Positions 1-14,400 of a stretch of 64,000 nt of DNA are shown here, piece after piece. Below the pieces are notes generated by a model. The model had not been told where the DNA came from. It worked only from the letters and a program-made list of their open reading frames with translations, and did no database searches. The translations under genes were made by a program, and so were the position numbers. Source of the DNA: Oxyruncus cristatus (taxonomy: Eukaryota > Chordata > Aves > Passeriformes > Cotingidae); the NCBI GenBank assembly GCA_013399855.1, contig VXAY01005987.1, positions 404,208 through 468,207 of the forward strand. The letters are read 5' to 3'. Numbering within the stretch: position 1 is the stretch's first letter; every line of letters starts with the position of its first letter.

Positions 1-597
1 CACACTATGGTGACTGCAGATCACTTCTTGTCTGAGCTCTAGCACTCTGGACCAGTCTTGTACTAGCCCTTGTTTGCTGCTCTTACTCCAGTGATTTACT
101 GAAATACGGGTGTCTGTAACGATTGAGCCCCTTGGGGCTCACACCTATCTGGAGGATACCATCATACCCTTAGGAAGTGAAAATGAATAGCTTTGGTCAT
201 TTGCAGGTGACCATGGTCATTTGGAGACACCGGTTTCCCAAAAAGTGCAATGGCATTTTTTTAATATAAAGAGCGCAAGCTGCCAGTTCTCTCAGCTTAG
301 TCCCCAGCTAGATTAGCTTCTCCAGATCTCATGGAATTTTGTTCAGTAGTACTCGAGCTGTCACAGATATTCCACAAAACTTGGTAGAAAGCTGTCATCT
401 TTCCAAATTCTCTGGCATAGCAACAAAATGATAATCACGATGGTCAAAAATTCTGGATTCATAATCAAATGAAATCCTCCACTACTTATTAGGCATCCTT
501 ATTTTCTAATTTCTTATAACCAAGAGTAATTACGTTGCATGCTAGAAAAACATTTAGAAAATAACATAGAAAATGATGTACAGCTTATGAAAAATGT

Positions 598-648
598 AAT
601 CATTTAGGCTGGAAAAGACCCTTAAGATCATTTAGTCCAACCTCTTCT
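598..648 (-). repeat. CR1 LINE 3'-tail fragment
   Basis: The stretch from catttaggctgg through gtccaacctc is the reverse complement of the avian CR1 3' end. Only about 50 bases remain, and the octamer tail is mostly lost. A low-complexity pyrimidine tract follows directly. Confidence 0.7.
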
Positions 649-654
649 CCCAGT

Positions 655-895
655 CATCTTGTGCTTCTTCCTGCTCCTTTTTCCCCTTTTCCTCTTCCCC
701 TTCCTCTTTTTCTTCCAGCTTTATTTTTTCTATTCTTTTTCTATACATTTCTCCCTGATTTTCATCTTCATTCTTTATCTTGTCTTTCACCTTCCCTTTT
801 CCTTCCCCATTCCTCTTCACCCATTGTATTCTCATCCAGTTCCTCCTCCTCTTTTCCAAACTCCTCCTTCTCTTCTTCCTACATGTTTATTCCTG
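655..895. repeat. Polypyrimidine (CT-rich) low-complexity tract
   Basis: About 240 bases of nearly pure C/T on the plus strand, meaning purine-rich in the NAV3 pre-mRNA. It opens long ORFs on both strands that are composition artefacts. Confidence 0.85.
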
Positions 896-993
896 TGTCT
901 AGACAGAGTTAGTGCCAAGTGGCAAAGTACTAATGGCTGCTACTGCTGAAAGACATTCTACAATCACCATATTGAAAAAAATTCAAAATTTCT

Positions 994-1114
994 GGTTTTT
1001 TTTTTTGGTTTGGTTTGGTTTGTTTTTGTTTTTGTTTTGTTTTTGTTTTGTTTTTTTTTTTTTTTTTTNNNNNNNNNNNNNNNNNNNNNNNNNNNNNNNN
1101 NNNNTTTTTTTTTT
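994..1114. repeat. Poly-T / (GTTTT)n tract containing an assembly gap
   Basis: Runs of T with GGTTT and GTTTT repeats lead into 36 Ns (1069-1104) and then ten more T. The true length of the repeat is unknown. The gap lies inside an intron and does not touch an exon. Confidence 0.9.
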
Positions 1115-2276
1115 AATGTGTGTGGATCTGTGAGGAATAGCCACAGTTAAATTTTTTCTCCCTGCTTTTTGCAACACTTTGTTTTATGTCAAGGCCCAGC
1201 TCAGGCTCCTCCATTCTAAAAGTTAAACCTTGTAAAAAGCTGGAGTGTAAATAAAAAACATACCAGTTTTCATTAAAAATCTGATATTAACCAGAAAAAA
1301 AATGCTCAAATATCTGTGTAATCAATGACTGGCAAGATATTATGACTAACTGCCAATCCAAATTATTGTCAGTCACTTTGGCACGTTCCCAGCTGTACTC
1401 TTGCCTAGACTCTTTCTACAATTATTAGCCACATTTTTATTGCTTTCAGAGACTGCATTACACTTTCTGTGGCATATATGCTAATGAGTGCTGCTTTGCT
1501 CCTGCTCTGCTCCTGGTTCTAATGTTAGAGACAGCACTTCTGTTTCTTGGTTACATTATCCAAACAAGTGTAGAAGTCTTATTATCATAAACTCCATGGC
1601 ATGGAAAATAATCAAATGTTAATGTCCAGGATGTGGACCAAAGTTCTGCTTGCTTTCTCTCATTCACTGAAGACAATGAGAGTGCCTAATAACGCAAGTG
1701 GGGTTTAGCTCCTGTGACAAATGGGGATTTGGTCCTATATAGGCTAACTAGTTATACCAAATTAAAAAAATGTAAGGGATAAAGGTAACTGAGACCACCT
1801 TCTACCTCAGCTGCAAATATGAAGTGAAGGGAGCTAAGTGAATGATCAAAGATCTGGAAGCCAAAAGAAGAAAGTTTCACATACTCTACTAATATTTATC
1901 CCACGGGGCAAGAGAATATATCTATACAGTTGTCAAGCATACCTCAACAGATATTGATTGCTTTTCAAATAAATTGTAAACTAGATGACTAAAGAGTACT
2001 GCAAACTAGGGAGGTACAGAGTATAATATCTAGGAACTAAGCAAACATAATGAACAGTCTGTTACTAATACTCAGAGGCTTCGAAAAGCTACATTTTTAA
2101 GACATGACCACCAGCATTCTTCCTCATCTCCATTACTGAACGTATATCTGATGTTAATCTGAGTGATATGAGGCATTTTAATTTTCAGGGATGCTTCTCA
2201 TATATGTCCCATTTAGAGGGTGAAAACAATAAATTCTTACTAACTCCTGAGGCATGCATGTGCTCAAAGTATGTAC

Positions 2277-2451
2277 CTGATGTGACAGATTCTGTGATGT
2301 TTAAATTGTTCAAAGAAAGGCCTAGTGACTGCCGTGACGAAGAAGATGATGTGCTGCTTGACGACTCTGATGATGGCCGGGCAGGCTTTCCAGTATTTCC
2401 AGTCTCTGCTTTTAAACGATCATTTTCAGCTTTCAATATCTCAATTTCATT
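2277..2451 (-). CDS. NAV3: NAV3 exon (175 nt), end of coiled coil 2 and poly-Ser; last exon in window
   Basis: The acceptor is gtatatag and the donor is ACATCAG|gtacat; phase runs from 0 to 1. It encodes 58 whole residues (window 935-992) beginning [18 protein letters not shown] and ending [10 protein letters not shown]. The first 17 residues finish the second coiled coil. [18 protein letters not shown] is a flexible Ser tract that leads to the C-terminal region. The split final codon shows the frame continues into an exon before base 1, where the family's AAA ATPase domain is expected. Confidence 0.95.
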
Positions 2452-5400
2452 CTATATACAAAAGAAATCAAGATAAAAGCACAGCAGGTTATTCTTCTGG
2501 AAAAGCACTGAGGGTAGTATTCCGGTGATGCTGTTCCCCTGAAGTAGCTAAGGGGTTTAACACTTTCACAGCAGTATGTAGAACTATGTATTAGAGGTAT
2601 AACACATTTGGATCACCTTCACTTCTTAAATGAAGGGAATCCCCCCCAAACCTTGTTTCAGCTTTTGCTTCAAGATAGTTACTAAACAGCATAAGCTTCA
2701 AGCTGCTATGTTTATTGTACACTCAACCATAATTTGAATGTGGCGAGAATTTTCCCAGCTATCCCCACTTTTTTGTTACTTTCTATTGTCAAACACATTA
2801 GGTAACAGTCAGCTAAGAAAGCTACTGATTATGTTAATGTTTCTAAAGTCACAGAAAATTATTACTGCCATTGAATGTAAAATTTATGCAGTAACTTCAC
2901 AGAAAAATTAAATTAAAAAGGGAACGAATGGACAGTTAGAATTTGATAGTTAACAAGTTCATAAGCCTTCTTGCTATCAGATAAGAATTTCTGATCATTC
3001 AAACACGGGATTGTTCCCATAACAGAGAGCAAACTGATGAAAACATACAATGACAGATGAATCAGAACAACTGGGATTTTTTTTTAGCTAAACTCTGTGG
3101 TGCCAAGTGATTATTGAATGTACAATAAAAAAATGAAAACAGCCTGAGAACTGCCTGGTACCAGCTAAATCTAGCTTTCAGTCACTTCATGAAGCACAGC
3201 ACAAAGCAACTGCTTATTCTTGCAGACGGTTTTGCACATCAAATTTAATTCCATATTCACTAACACCCTGCTAAAAGTCCTATTATTTTTATGGAGGCTG
3301 CACAGCTACATTATACAAGTAAAAACGTAAGGGATAGCATCACAAAAAAACCCTGCAGCAGCTACAAAAAGATTAGATGACATACACAAAGGTGAGGAGA
3401 TAGGGAAAGGGAAGGGACAAGCCAATAAAATAGTGACAGAAGGTAATAGATGAGTGCACTAGTTTAGCCTGGGGTTCAAATCAGGAGCTGTGGTGAAATG
3501 AGTCATGCAATCTCCAGCTACTCTGCAGTTTACGCTGATTAATTACATAGCTCTTAGCAGTCTTCCACTTATATGAGCTTTTGGTTTTTATGGTGCTTTT
3601 AATATAAAAGTATTCATATATCATTCTCACCAGTCCTACGTTTTCCCCTTACTAATATTTGTCAATTCTCAAAAATATCAAGAGTTTGGCAACTGCAAGG
3701 TGGTTGCCTGTCCCTTTGGGAAACCTCGAGACAAAGCGGTAGTTACCAGCAACAGCATCTCAGCTAGTTGCCTCTGCCCAGATTTGATGAAGTTCAGACT
3801 TCGGAGGACTGTTACTATAGCAGGCTCCTGTCTCTGGTGTCCTCACCAGTTTTAGGCACTCATATCCTAGTATAAGACTGTAATCATATGATAAGCCTTC
3901 ACATCCTTTTCTCCACCATTGCAATTAACTGTATTCTATTTCTTAGAGTTCCTCGGAACTTCTTAGCGGCTCAAAATCAAGTACTTTGCTTATGTCTGGA
4001 GAATTGAAGCCACGTTTATGAGCAGTTCTTGATAATTCTTCCCCCTAACTGAAGTTCAGCCAAATATCCCACAGCAATATCGGCACCTAGTGCTGTGAGC
4101 ACCTGGGAGGACAGCAGGTACTACAGATGTTTAAAGGTGTGGCTGAGACTGCTATAGGCACGGTATAAAAAAAAAGAGCTCTAGAAAAGATATCAAGCAC
4201 ATCAATTCTGTAGTTACGAAATCAGCTGCCTGTGGACATCTATACAAAAGTGCCTAAAGGCACACCTGACCTAAGCACCCAGCATAGAGCAATTCAGCTG
4301 GCAAGGCACTGAGCTGGATTCAGCTGTGTAAATGTGGGCTTCCAGTGACATGACATGGTCTTTCATGGGTAGAATGCTAAACCTACATGTCCTGTGAAGA
4401 CGCAAATACTTTAGGCTGGTTCAAAGGGTAACAAGTGCCTATGCTCAAACAACTCAGTTTCACCCTCTGTACCTATCTCAGGGTATAGATATAGGTAGAC
4501 CTATTTTAGGATAGGTCTTTAGCCCCCACTACTACAGGACTAAAACTCAATTGACTACAACCGGAATTTTTCACCTAGTTCATACCTAGACTTCTAAATG
4601 TATCTGTCCTCATCTCAACTGAATCCCCAACCCATGGTCTTGATTCTGTTCCCCAAATGCAGATTTACAGTGCCCTCAGGGATGACGTAGGTATCGCACC
4701 TGTCATTCCAGAAGGGCCCAGTTCTACTGAAGGACCTATGTCATACTGCGTGGATATTGTAGATGCTTCTTGGGACCCACCATGATACTAGACATTTGTA
4801 TATAAGCAACATAGTCAAATCCCATGAAACTGTGCTCCACGGAAGAACACTTCCATTCTTTTTGCATCCTTTCAGCCTCATGGAAGGGAAAGTCTTCTGA
4901 TGTAAAATGTGTTCAGGAAAGATTTGGAGCAGTGTCACAAAATAATGTAGCAAAATTCTATGATACCGGATACAGTAATTAGTTCAATTTTACATTCTCT
5001 GCTTTAGGAAGCCACAGCTGGATTAGGAATCAGAAATGATAAGAGAGTATGAACATACACTCCCGCCCTTCCATGGCTCAAGGATTTAAAGCCCTGTAGA
5101 AATCACTTTTGATCTGCTTGTCTGTCATGTTGCTTACCCCAGTCATAGGGTTTAGATAATAAATATTCTTTGGGCAGGGATTATGTCTTCTTCCATATCT
5201 CTTAAACACATTTTAGCTCTCAATATAAATGTTAAGAATATCTTTATTATAAGGTGAACATTTATCATACCCATCCTTCAGACGTACTGTCAATCTAGCA
5301 ATTTACTTTGTATCAACAGTTTTTTGGCACCTGGAACAAAATACTAGGAAAGGAAGTACACCTGGCATACCTTTGGTGTGCACCTCTGTCATCACTTAAG

Positions 5401-8400
5401 CTACTGCACTGACCTGCATGCGGTTCATAGCTTCCCGAATCTGATCCAGATGGTGTGCAGAGCTGAGGGCTTCAAGACGAATATCCGTTAATTTTAGCTC
5501 CTTCTCCCTCAGCTCACTTTTTAGCTGAAGAATAATTTCAGCTTCTGCCTCTGTGCACTCACAGATCCTAAAGAGGAGTAGGAAACAGGAGGGAGATTAA
5601 AGGAAGGTTCTCCCCCCAAAGCAGCATCATTATTAAATATCAAAGTACAGAAAAATTCTTGCTGCTGGTGAAACCTATGAGTGAAGAAAGAAACTTATCA
5701 AAGAAATATGAAAAGGCTCAAACTGCAAATTAAAAAAGGAAAAAAGCCCTCTCAAGATGAAATGATCATTTGCTTTATAGCTCTCTAGTTTAGTTTACTA
5801 TGGTGAAAAACAAATTCTTAACTACTTTTCAGGTATCTATATTTGAGTGTGCATCACCCATGGGTTTTAATTTGATTTTATATTTGCGCCATTTGTTTAG
5901 GGCAAATTTTATGATTCCTCCATGTAACAATAGTCAGAACTGAAGTATGCTGATTAAATTGCACTACTGGTACATTTGTTGGGCATCAGTAGTTTTCTCT
6001 GTTTTGAACAGTACACAAAGGGACAGTCCTTGACTTCATGGTCTAGAAGATTTTTATCTGTAATGGTTTCGATTTGTGATGGCTGATGTTTTGCCTCTAG
6101 TCTCTCATTTTGTAATGTACAATAAATGAAATAATGTAGGTTGGTTTTGGTATTCTTTTTCCTTAAAGACTGAGTTAAAAGTAATTACCACATGGTTATT
6201 TTTCATGAGCATTAATTTTAAGGAAAGGACTGATTATAGTGTGAGACTGGCCCAGGGACCCACAACTGTCCAGCTCTCATGACAGGCTGTTGTGCCTCTT
6301 TGTATCATCAGCAGAACCACCAGTAGAAAATAAAACACTGAATTTTGGCTACATTGTTATACTAAGCAGTATTTCCAATCAACTTAATCAATGTTATTTG
6401 TTCTTTATTACTGTCACTATAAACAGTTAATATTTGCAGAACAATTTCAATATGAAAAATATTTTACAAAAATAAGTATTATTATTTTAATTATTACTAC
6501 TAATATGCAAAAAAAAGGAACAAAAGTCAACATTTAATTGCCAGAGTGCATGCAAAGGCATTTTGGGAAAGAAGATGCAGCACTTTTCAGGTCAGCAGTC
6601 GGGTATACAACTCCATGCCTCACACTCAATTTTACTGGGATCTATGCTTGTAGACCACATGACCATTTTGCTTTTTCTTTGATGCCTAGACTAGGCATGA
6701 GTAAGGACTAGGATGCGTAAGGATTAGGGATGACCAGACTAGGAAAGTAAAGGTAATGGTTTAGAACATGAGACTCAGGTCAAGAAAATATATCAAGAAA
6801 TTGTACACAAAGGGAAGATGAAGAAGTTCATGGAGAAAAAAAGTCAAATGGAGAAAAATCAGGAATATAATTCACAACATGCACAAATATTTTAAATGTG
6901 AGTAAAAATGAAAAAAGACATATACTAGGATTTTTACCCTGAATATTATCATACAGTTCTTGCTTTGATGTGCCATTACTTACCTATGCTAACCAAATAA
7001 GAAATGAAATTTTATTTCCATGCATATCTTATCTCATACAACAGCTTGGGCAACTGGGAAGTCACCTCTTTTTTGGCTATTTTCTTTTGGTTTTTTTTAT
7101 TTTGGTATATCTTGGGAAGGTATGGGCAAAAAGATCTTGGTAAGCCTGCTTTAAAGAATACAAAAATGAAGTAGAGAGAAGGGCTACAGTTCTGGAAAAA
7201 GCTGTCTCAATTCTTAAGGTAAGCAGAATGGAAGCAGAAAGTATGAACTGAATTTTCTTTTGCAATTCCCAGAGCTTTCCAACACTTAGCTCCTATAATA
7301 CTAAAATTACCCAAGAAGATGAGACCTCATCAGAAGGAAGAAAAACAAAAAAGACAAGTTAGCATTCCGGAGCAGTCACAGAAAGAAGCTCAGAAGTCTG
7401 ATCAGACTCCAAAGGTTCAAAGTAGTTAGAAAGACTTTTACTTTTTCCTTCTTGTAACTAACTCAGATTTTTTAAATCAACTGGTTGTATTAGGTTGAAG
7501 AAATAAGTATGCCATGATCTTTGAACAGAGGCTGCAGAAAATTATGAAAAGCCTCAAAGGAGACAGGAACTTAAATTATGCAATGAAAAACCAAGTCTTC
7601 CAAATCAAGTTACATTATCAGTATAACAGACAAATTAATCCAGATAAATACATTTTATGCAATGTCTCTGTTATCCTGTGTAGGAAGATCACAATAATAA
7701 AAAAAAAAGTGATAATATGATCAGAAAGATCACTGTTTAAAAATATTACAGAGGAAGAACCAGAAGGCTGTGAACCCAACAAAATTTAGGAATTTAAGGC
7801 TCAGAGACTAAACAGCCATGGAAAGAGCTTGGGTTGAAAGACTAGATGTGTGGGTTTGCCCTTGATAAATTCTGGGAACACCAGCATATCTAGAGAGCAA
7901 GTCAAAGAGACAGAGAGAAAAAAGCAGGGTTGGCAGAAAAGAGAGAGGATATGGTTATGAGATTAGATTTTGCAGAATAAAAGTGTTTTGTTTAAGTTTA
8001 GCCCTTTTCTAGTAATGCTTTTACGTTTCACTATTAGGTTGACTTTTAAATTGATAATAAGTCAAACATTAGGGTCCCAAACATGTAGAAATCCTCTTCC
8101 CAAAACACACACATACCTGAAACCATAAAAATATGAGCTTCCTATAAAATAATTGAACAAAACTACAGAGATCTAGATGAGTTCTTTCTTTCTAGTCTGC
8201 GCACAATCTAACAAAAGGAAATCATTTATTCTTAAGGGGTTTATTTTGTGGGAATATTTGCTGCCAGACTCCAAAACTTAGTATATAAAAATCATTCAAG
8301 TCTATAAAAACTTAATCATAAAAGGCACATAATCTGACACAGAGTAATTCTATTATAAAGCTCAGTGATCAGTCATAGGGCTAGAGTTCCTTAAGGAAGA

Positions 8401-11400
8401 GTAATTGTGACCTCATTATTCTCAATTAGGACAAGGAAAGTAAGGCTGGCATCAGTAGTATGCATTTTTTTGAAAAGATTTTAATTTCCCCAAAATAGAA
8501 ATAGTTATGAGTTTAGCAGAATGAAAAAAATAGCAGAAGAATACAGATGAGAGCTGAGAACTCTGTAAGAAGAATATATCAGATATTCAAAAAATAATGA
8601 AGAAATGGGACAGCTGTTGATTGATGACTTGTTTCCAGACCTGAAACATTAAGGGTGGTAATTTGAATAAAATATAAAAGTATAATCCCACAAAATCCAC
8701 GCTGATAAAAGAGAGGAAATAGATTAAAAATTATATACATTACTAGCTAAAAAGTAGATAAAGTAATAACAGGAAGGATGAGTATAGTGTAAAAATTCAT
8801 AGCTACCTGGGGAAAAAAAAGAAGATACTTTTTTGTATGTCATGAAAAAAGGAAACTAGTATTTGACCTTTACTAAGTGGATATGATAAAGTTGGTCCCA
8901 GGAGAGCACAAAAAAAACTTTTGGAAATACATCTGTAATGAAGTTTGTACTGCAAGGTGATTTGGAGTAAAGTCTGTGAAAGGAGGAGAGAACGATCTAG
9001 TAAAGAACTGCTGGAGGAGTGGGGTATAAATGGTGTGAAGCTCACAAGAAATCTCGCAAATGGACGGACCTCAAGATTAAAAGTTCACAACTGCTGGCAG
9101 TGGTTTCTGGACTGCAAATGGCCATACTGGAGGGGGTGTCTTTCACAGCTCATCCTCTTTGGGAAGAAGGGTTTATCAAGAGAGACACTTACGCAGATGC
9201 TGACTGGGATGGTTTCATTGATGTTGCCCCACACTCTCCTGAGCTGTGGGGCAATTTAGGTGAGGAAGGAAGAGAGGAGTCTGTCAGCTCTTCTATGTCC
9301 GAATGTGAAGAAGGAGGTTTGGTGGACTTTTTCTTTCCAAAGGCCTGTTTGAAAGAGCTTCTTAGCTGGAAAACAAACACAGAGCAAGATAATTTTTCTC
9401 ATCACAACACTTTGTGTGCAGCTCATATTTTGAAAAGTTAGTTTGCAGATGCCATCCTAGCCACTGCCTGAGGTCAGTATGCAGAAGCAAGGTATTAACA
9501 TATGCAACACAGTATCTCTAGAAACATGATACAGTGCTTTGTTTTGACTTTATTAATCCAGCAGAGGGCAAAAGTAATGCTATGGAAAAAGTGCAGGACC
9601 TAGTGGTACGACTGTGGGGGAGGGGTGCTCATTTAAAGCCAATAAGCCCTGGTGGAATCCCATTCCCATGGCATTCCCTTCAAGGGGTGGCTTTAAATAA
9701 CCACTTTGCATATAGGTACAGGTAGAACCTGCTGTTACTAAATGTGGAAATCGAAAGACAAGTCCAATTTACTGGGTTTGCCAATTTACTTTCCCCATTA
9801 AAACTTTGAATGGCCAAACTATGTAAATGCTATGGTTTGGATTGCAAGCGAGAGGATTTAAGCTTGGACATGAGGTTTGCTCTGCTGTACTGCTGAGAAG
9901 AATGTTAGCTGAAAGGTATATACTATTGGTTGCAGTTTCCTTTAGAGTGGTAAGATCTCTGAACACACAAGCATTGCCTTTTCCCTCTAGAAGCTCTTAT
10001 CCAGTATTGAAAAGGGACAGAATAGCCAAAGAGCCATTTATTTCAGGAGCCAAGATGACAACAGTTTTGTGTGCAGTGAATTTTAAGTAGCCCATTCATT
10101 GATACCTTTACCTAAATAAAAAAGTCGCTTAGGAAAAATGTGGGTTTTGTTTTTTATTTTCAGAAAGTTGTTTTGATCAAAATTGTATAGAACTCAATTA
10201 CCAACTGATTCCTCTACAAAAAACGAGGTATTCAAACACGTCATTTTCATGGCATAATTGAAGAGTGGGGAGTGTGACCACCGATCATAATGAGACACAA
10301 GTCCTTTCCAGCTCATGAAATCTAATAAGAAAGAAATGGGTTTTGGCTACATTCTCCCTTTCTATAGCCTAAACTTTGAGATTAAAATGAATAGAAACAA
10401 ACTGAGAAGACATACAGGATAATCTGTTTTTAGAAGGTATAAAAGCCTACTGCCAAAATAAATAGCAATCATGCCAAGATAGGGGTTTTTTATAGATGCA
10501 TGCCAACTTTTCCATGGTTTATATTCACCTCACTTCCTTTAGAGTTCACCTTGCAGAAACATGAAAGAGTGTGGAATTACAAATCAAGGGAATGAAGGCT
10601 TGTCAGTATTTTAAAACAAATGTTTATGCAGGTAATATTTTTAAAACAACAAAAAAACATATTTTCTGATTGTTTACTGAAAGTGTTTGATTAAAACTTT
10701 AGCACTATGTGGCATATGTATGTTCCAGTGGAGAAGCATCTTAATTCTTTAAACACCATACTACTTTTAAATGAGAATTCTTACAGATGTCAACTCCCTC
10801 CATTGCTGCTAACATATTTGAGTCAAGTCTTTGAATCAAACTCCAACTGAAGAAAAATCAAAAAGGCTTTCAATGTGGCCCAGAGATGGTTTTGGTCAGA
10901 AGAGCTATTTTAAGGTTGTTAGTTTTTGAGCTTTTTTGTAGTTGTTGTGTTGTTGTTCTTGGTTTTGTTTGTTTTGTTTTTATTACCTTGACTCATGCAA
11001 ATAAATCCCTGCTGATATTCAACAATTCTTAGTTTGCTCGTAGTGTCACAGTATGGCTACACATGAATTGTTTTATATCCATCCGACCCCACAGGAATAT
11101 TGTAGATGAAATGTACTGTCATGTTACTCAGACACTAGTAAATGACATAATAGCTAAAAGATAGTTTTAAGCCTGCTGTGTACTTACCCAGTTTTTCTTT
11201 TTCTTTTTCTTGGAATCAGCATCATTACCGCTGCCAATGCTTGAGTGACTTGTAGCACTGTTGATACTGGAAACACTTTCTGAAGAATGTTGCCGCCTTA
11301 TACGTAAATCTGAAGAAAAGAAATTACTTTGAAATCCATCTGTTTCCGTTTCAATATAATAATAATTCTTATATTTATGGAGCATCTTCCTCCTCAAGGG

Positions 11401-14400
11401 GAGTCTAAATGAACATAAATGGCATTGATGCTTGTAGTGGCTCAGATTAAACTTATTGCTGCCTGTAGAGATCCCCACAGAGATCAATGGGGATGGGTAC
11501 AATTAGTCTAACACTTGAGAGATTCTCCAAACTTGGGTGTTACTGCCCTGAAGGCAACGACCCTGCATAGCAATCTATGCACACGTAACCTCATAGTTGA
11601 ACAGTGCCTGTTACAGATGGATTACTTGACTTATTATTGTCACATGTACTACATTTCTGAGTGTCATTTCTCAGGCACTATTTGACTTACAGCAGCCCCA
11701 GTCAGTGTTCAGATATTACCTTCTAATATACCACGATGGAAATAAACAGGCAGAAGTTCATTAAAAATGAATGAAACAAAATAACCAAGAAGTGGAGAGT
11801 ATTAGAAATGGTTGGTGAGGCTTTTGAGTTTCAATTTCTTAAAGACTTTGATATCTATATCTTAATCACTGGAAAATATTCGTGCAGAACATGACTACTG
11901 ATACCAAGGAAAATTACTTTTTAGATTATTTTCCACTTCCTAGAAGTTAGCTTTGCTACGCTCAAGTCATGCAGTGAAATGACCTTAAGGCAAACATCTA
12001 AATAATGACCTCTCTGAAGAAAGATCAATGACACTTTAAAAAATGAATACTGAGATTATTTTTCTTCTTCAAGTAATTCCTTTGCTGTTGCTTATCAAGA
12101 GGCACTTTTGAAGTATATGTTTATCATGTGATAGCTGCCTAACTGCAATGACAAATTATTTCAAAATCTGGAATTTAAAATGCCTGCTTTTCTGCACTGA
12201 TTTAACACTTCAGAAAGGAGCTGAGCTGTTTTCAGTCCATCTCTTAACAATGAGAAAGCCAGCTTACAAAGCTACAAGTTTGATTGGATTTCCAAGCCAT
12301 AAACATGTTACACCATAAGACTTCACTAGTGCCTTCAGTGTACTTCAGTACACAGCTGAAGTGACATGGTTAACTCTTGACACCCAGCAATCAATTCCTG
12401 GCCACCCAGTTCTAAGAAGATAAAGCTCCAGGAACTCTGGTGGACAGAAAGTTTTTGGAAAGTTTCCACCTCTGGAAATACCACAAGTATGCCTACCATT
12501 CACTGCAGAATGTGCTTGCCCTTGCAACAGAGTCCCCAGACAACAGAAAAAATAGTGACTTAAGTTTGGTGGGTTTTTTTCCCCTGAGAAGAAACTTTTT
12601 ATTTTAAGACTGGCAAAACCATACCTTTGTGGGTATGATCAGGACCGTTCAAGGCTCCTTGAATAGCAGCTTGTGCAGCAGAATTCTGGGCTTTCAGCAT
12701 TTCAATGGTTTCCCTCAGCTCTATAAGCTCAGACTCCTATGGGAAGAGCAAAGAGAGCTCAAAATATGTATAAAAAGAACAATGTTTGTCTAAGTTTAAA
12801 AAAAAAAAAATACAAGAGTGGTCAAACTAAAGTTCATAGGACTGCTTGGGTGAATATAAAGGAAACAACTAAATAGAATGCTTACTTTTTCTCCAAAGAT
12901 ATCAACGTGAACTATTATATTCTTTTCATTTATTCTAAATAAAGCAATCATGCTATTTTTAAGAAGGAAACATTTTTACTATAGACTAATCTAAAAAGGG
13001 TCTTAATTGAGTATTCAAAATAAAATTAAGAGACCCCCAACAATGTTATTACAAAAAACAATAAAACCATTTGAATAACATCCTTTAGTGTATGAGGCTA
13101 CTGTTTAATGGATGAATCTCAACCTGAATTTGTGTATTTTTCAAAAGATTTAAGTTGTTTAATACTAATTCAATTAAAAAGCCCCTGTTTAATAGCAACT
13201 GTCGTGCAAGTTTAAGTAAAATTAGTCCAATTGAGTGCAGAAAATTCTCTATTAGAATGCACAGCTGATTTTTGTTAAAAAATAACTATTACTTCTTTAT
13301 TACTTCCATGTCTGTCCAGCCTGTACTCATATAATAAGGCTTAAAGGAATTTAAACTCAACAGCAGAGAAAAGAAGTGAAGGAAAACAACATGTTCTAAA
13401 TCTTTTGGTAAAGAAACATGGAAATGATCAGTTTCAATGTCACTACTTAACCTCTTCTGGAAAAAAAACCCTCTTAGGGAAACTGTACTTTGTAAAACAG
13501 CCATAAGCTTTGGTTCTAAGAAAATTCCACTGAGTTTTGGTGCCGTTGGTTTTTTCGTTTGTTTTTTTCCCCCCTATGATGAGAAAAAAGCAAGCAATAC
13601 AAATATTTTCCATCCAGTTCACAATGAGTCTCACCACATTTCATCTGTTGGTGCTCAACCAGACTGTGAAATGCTGTTTTTGAAGACAGTTACACTGACT
13701 CCAGTGCTGACTAACAGCTCACTGATAAACAGTTTCTTTCACAGTTTGGCTCAATGAGGGCTTTCTGTTTACAGGATATTGTTCAAAATGAAAAAGGGTA
13801 GAAAGCTGCAGAGTTTCAATCCTGGAAGGTCCTAAGCAGCCTCTTAATCCTAATCTTGGGACAAAGGTGCACATTAAATTTACTCCCTATCAGGTTTAGA
13901 TTTTTTCCCACATTAGACAAAACACAGATGAAACCAAAATTGTTTACTCATGAATAGGATGCCTAACCTGCATTAACTCCCTGAATGGAGTTATTTTTCT
14001 CTACTTGAAAGTTCTTCCCTTTCTGTAATTCTATCATTCTGATGATGCTGGCAGGCTGGAAAGAATCACTACAGCAGCTTATGATCAGTCTTTGTTCCAG
14101 GACCTTTCAGTACGTAGTAAACCTAGAGCTGCATATGTTTTAATTAAAATGTGGAAATGAAAGATTTTATCTTCAAACTATTCTATGATGTTGTCTGTCT
14201 AAACCTAATGCTGCACACTTTAATTCTCCCGGACTTTTATGAAGATTTAGACCGCAAAAACTATTAAAGAAAGATCTGTCTGCATCATTGTCACAGATGT
14301 CCCTGTTTCCTTTCAGTGTTTTTTAAACAAAACTGTAATATAATTTGCTGACTATTTTCCACATTAAAGCATCTGCTTTGGTAAACCTACCTTTTGTTCA

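Larger units (their letters stand above)
1..2276 (-). other. NAV3: NAV3 intron (partial, 3' side outside window)
   Basis: No exon is visible. From the right it opens with donor gtacat at 2276. It contains a short CR1 tail (about 598-648), a pyrimidine tract (about 655-895), and a poly-T/GTTTT tract broken by Ns (about 994-1114). I looked for the next NAV3 coding segment here and did not find it. Confidence 0.8.

Noticed and set aside
632..949. ORFs on both strands rich in Phe/Leu/Pro or Lys/Glu
   Set aside because: Products of a simple C/T-rich tract, not a gene.
2168..2528. Plus-strand ORFs of 102 and 67 codons
   Set aside because: Antisense shadows of the 175-nt NAV3 exon; the acidic run is the reverse of the poly-Ser codons.
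8945..9441. Plus-strand ORFs of 104 and 140 codons
   Set aside because: They cover the antisense strand of the 173-nt NAV3 exon plus flanking intron; the products show no family features.
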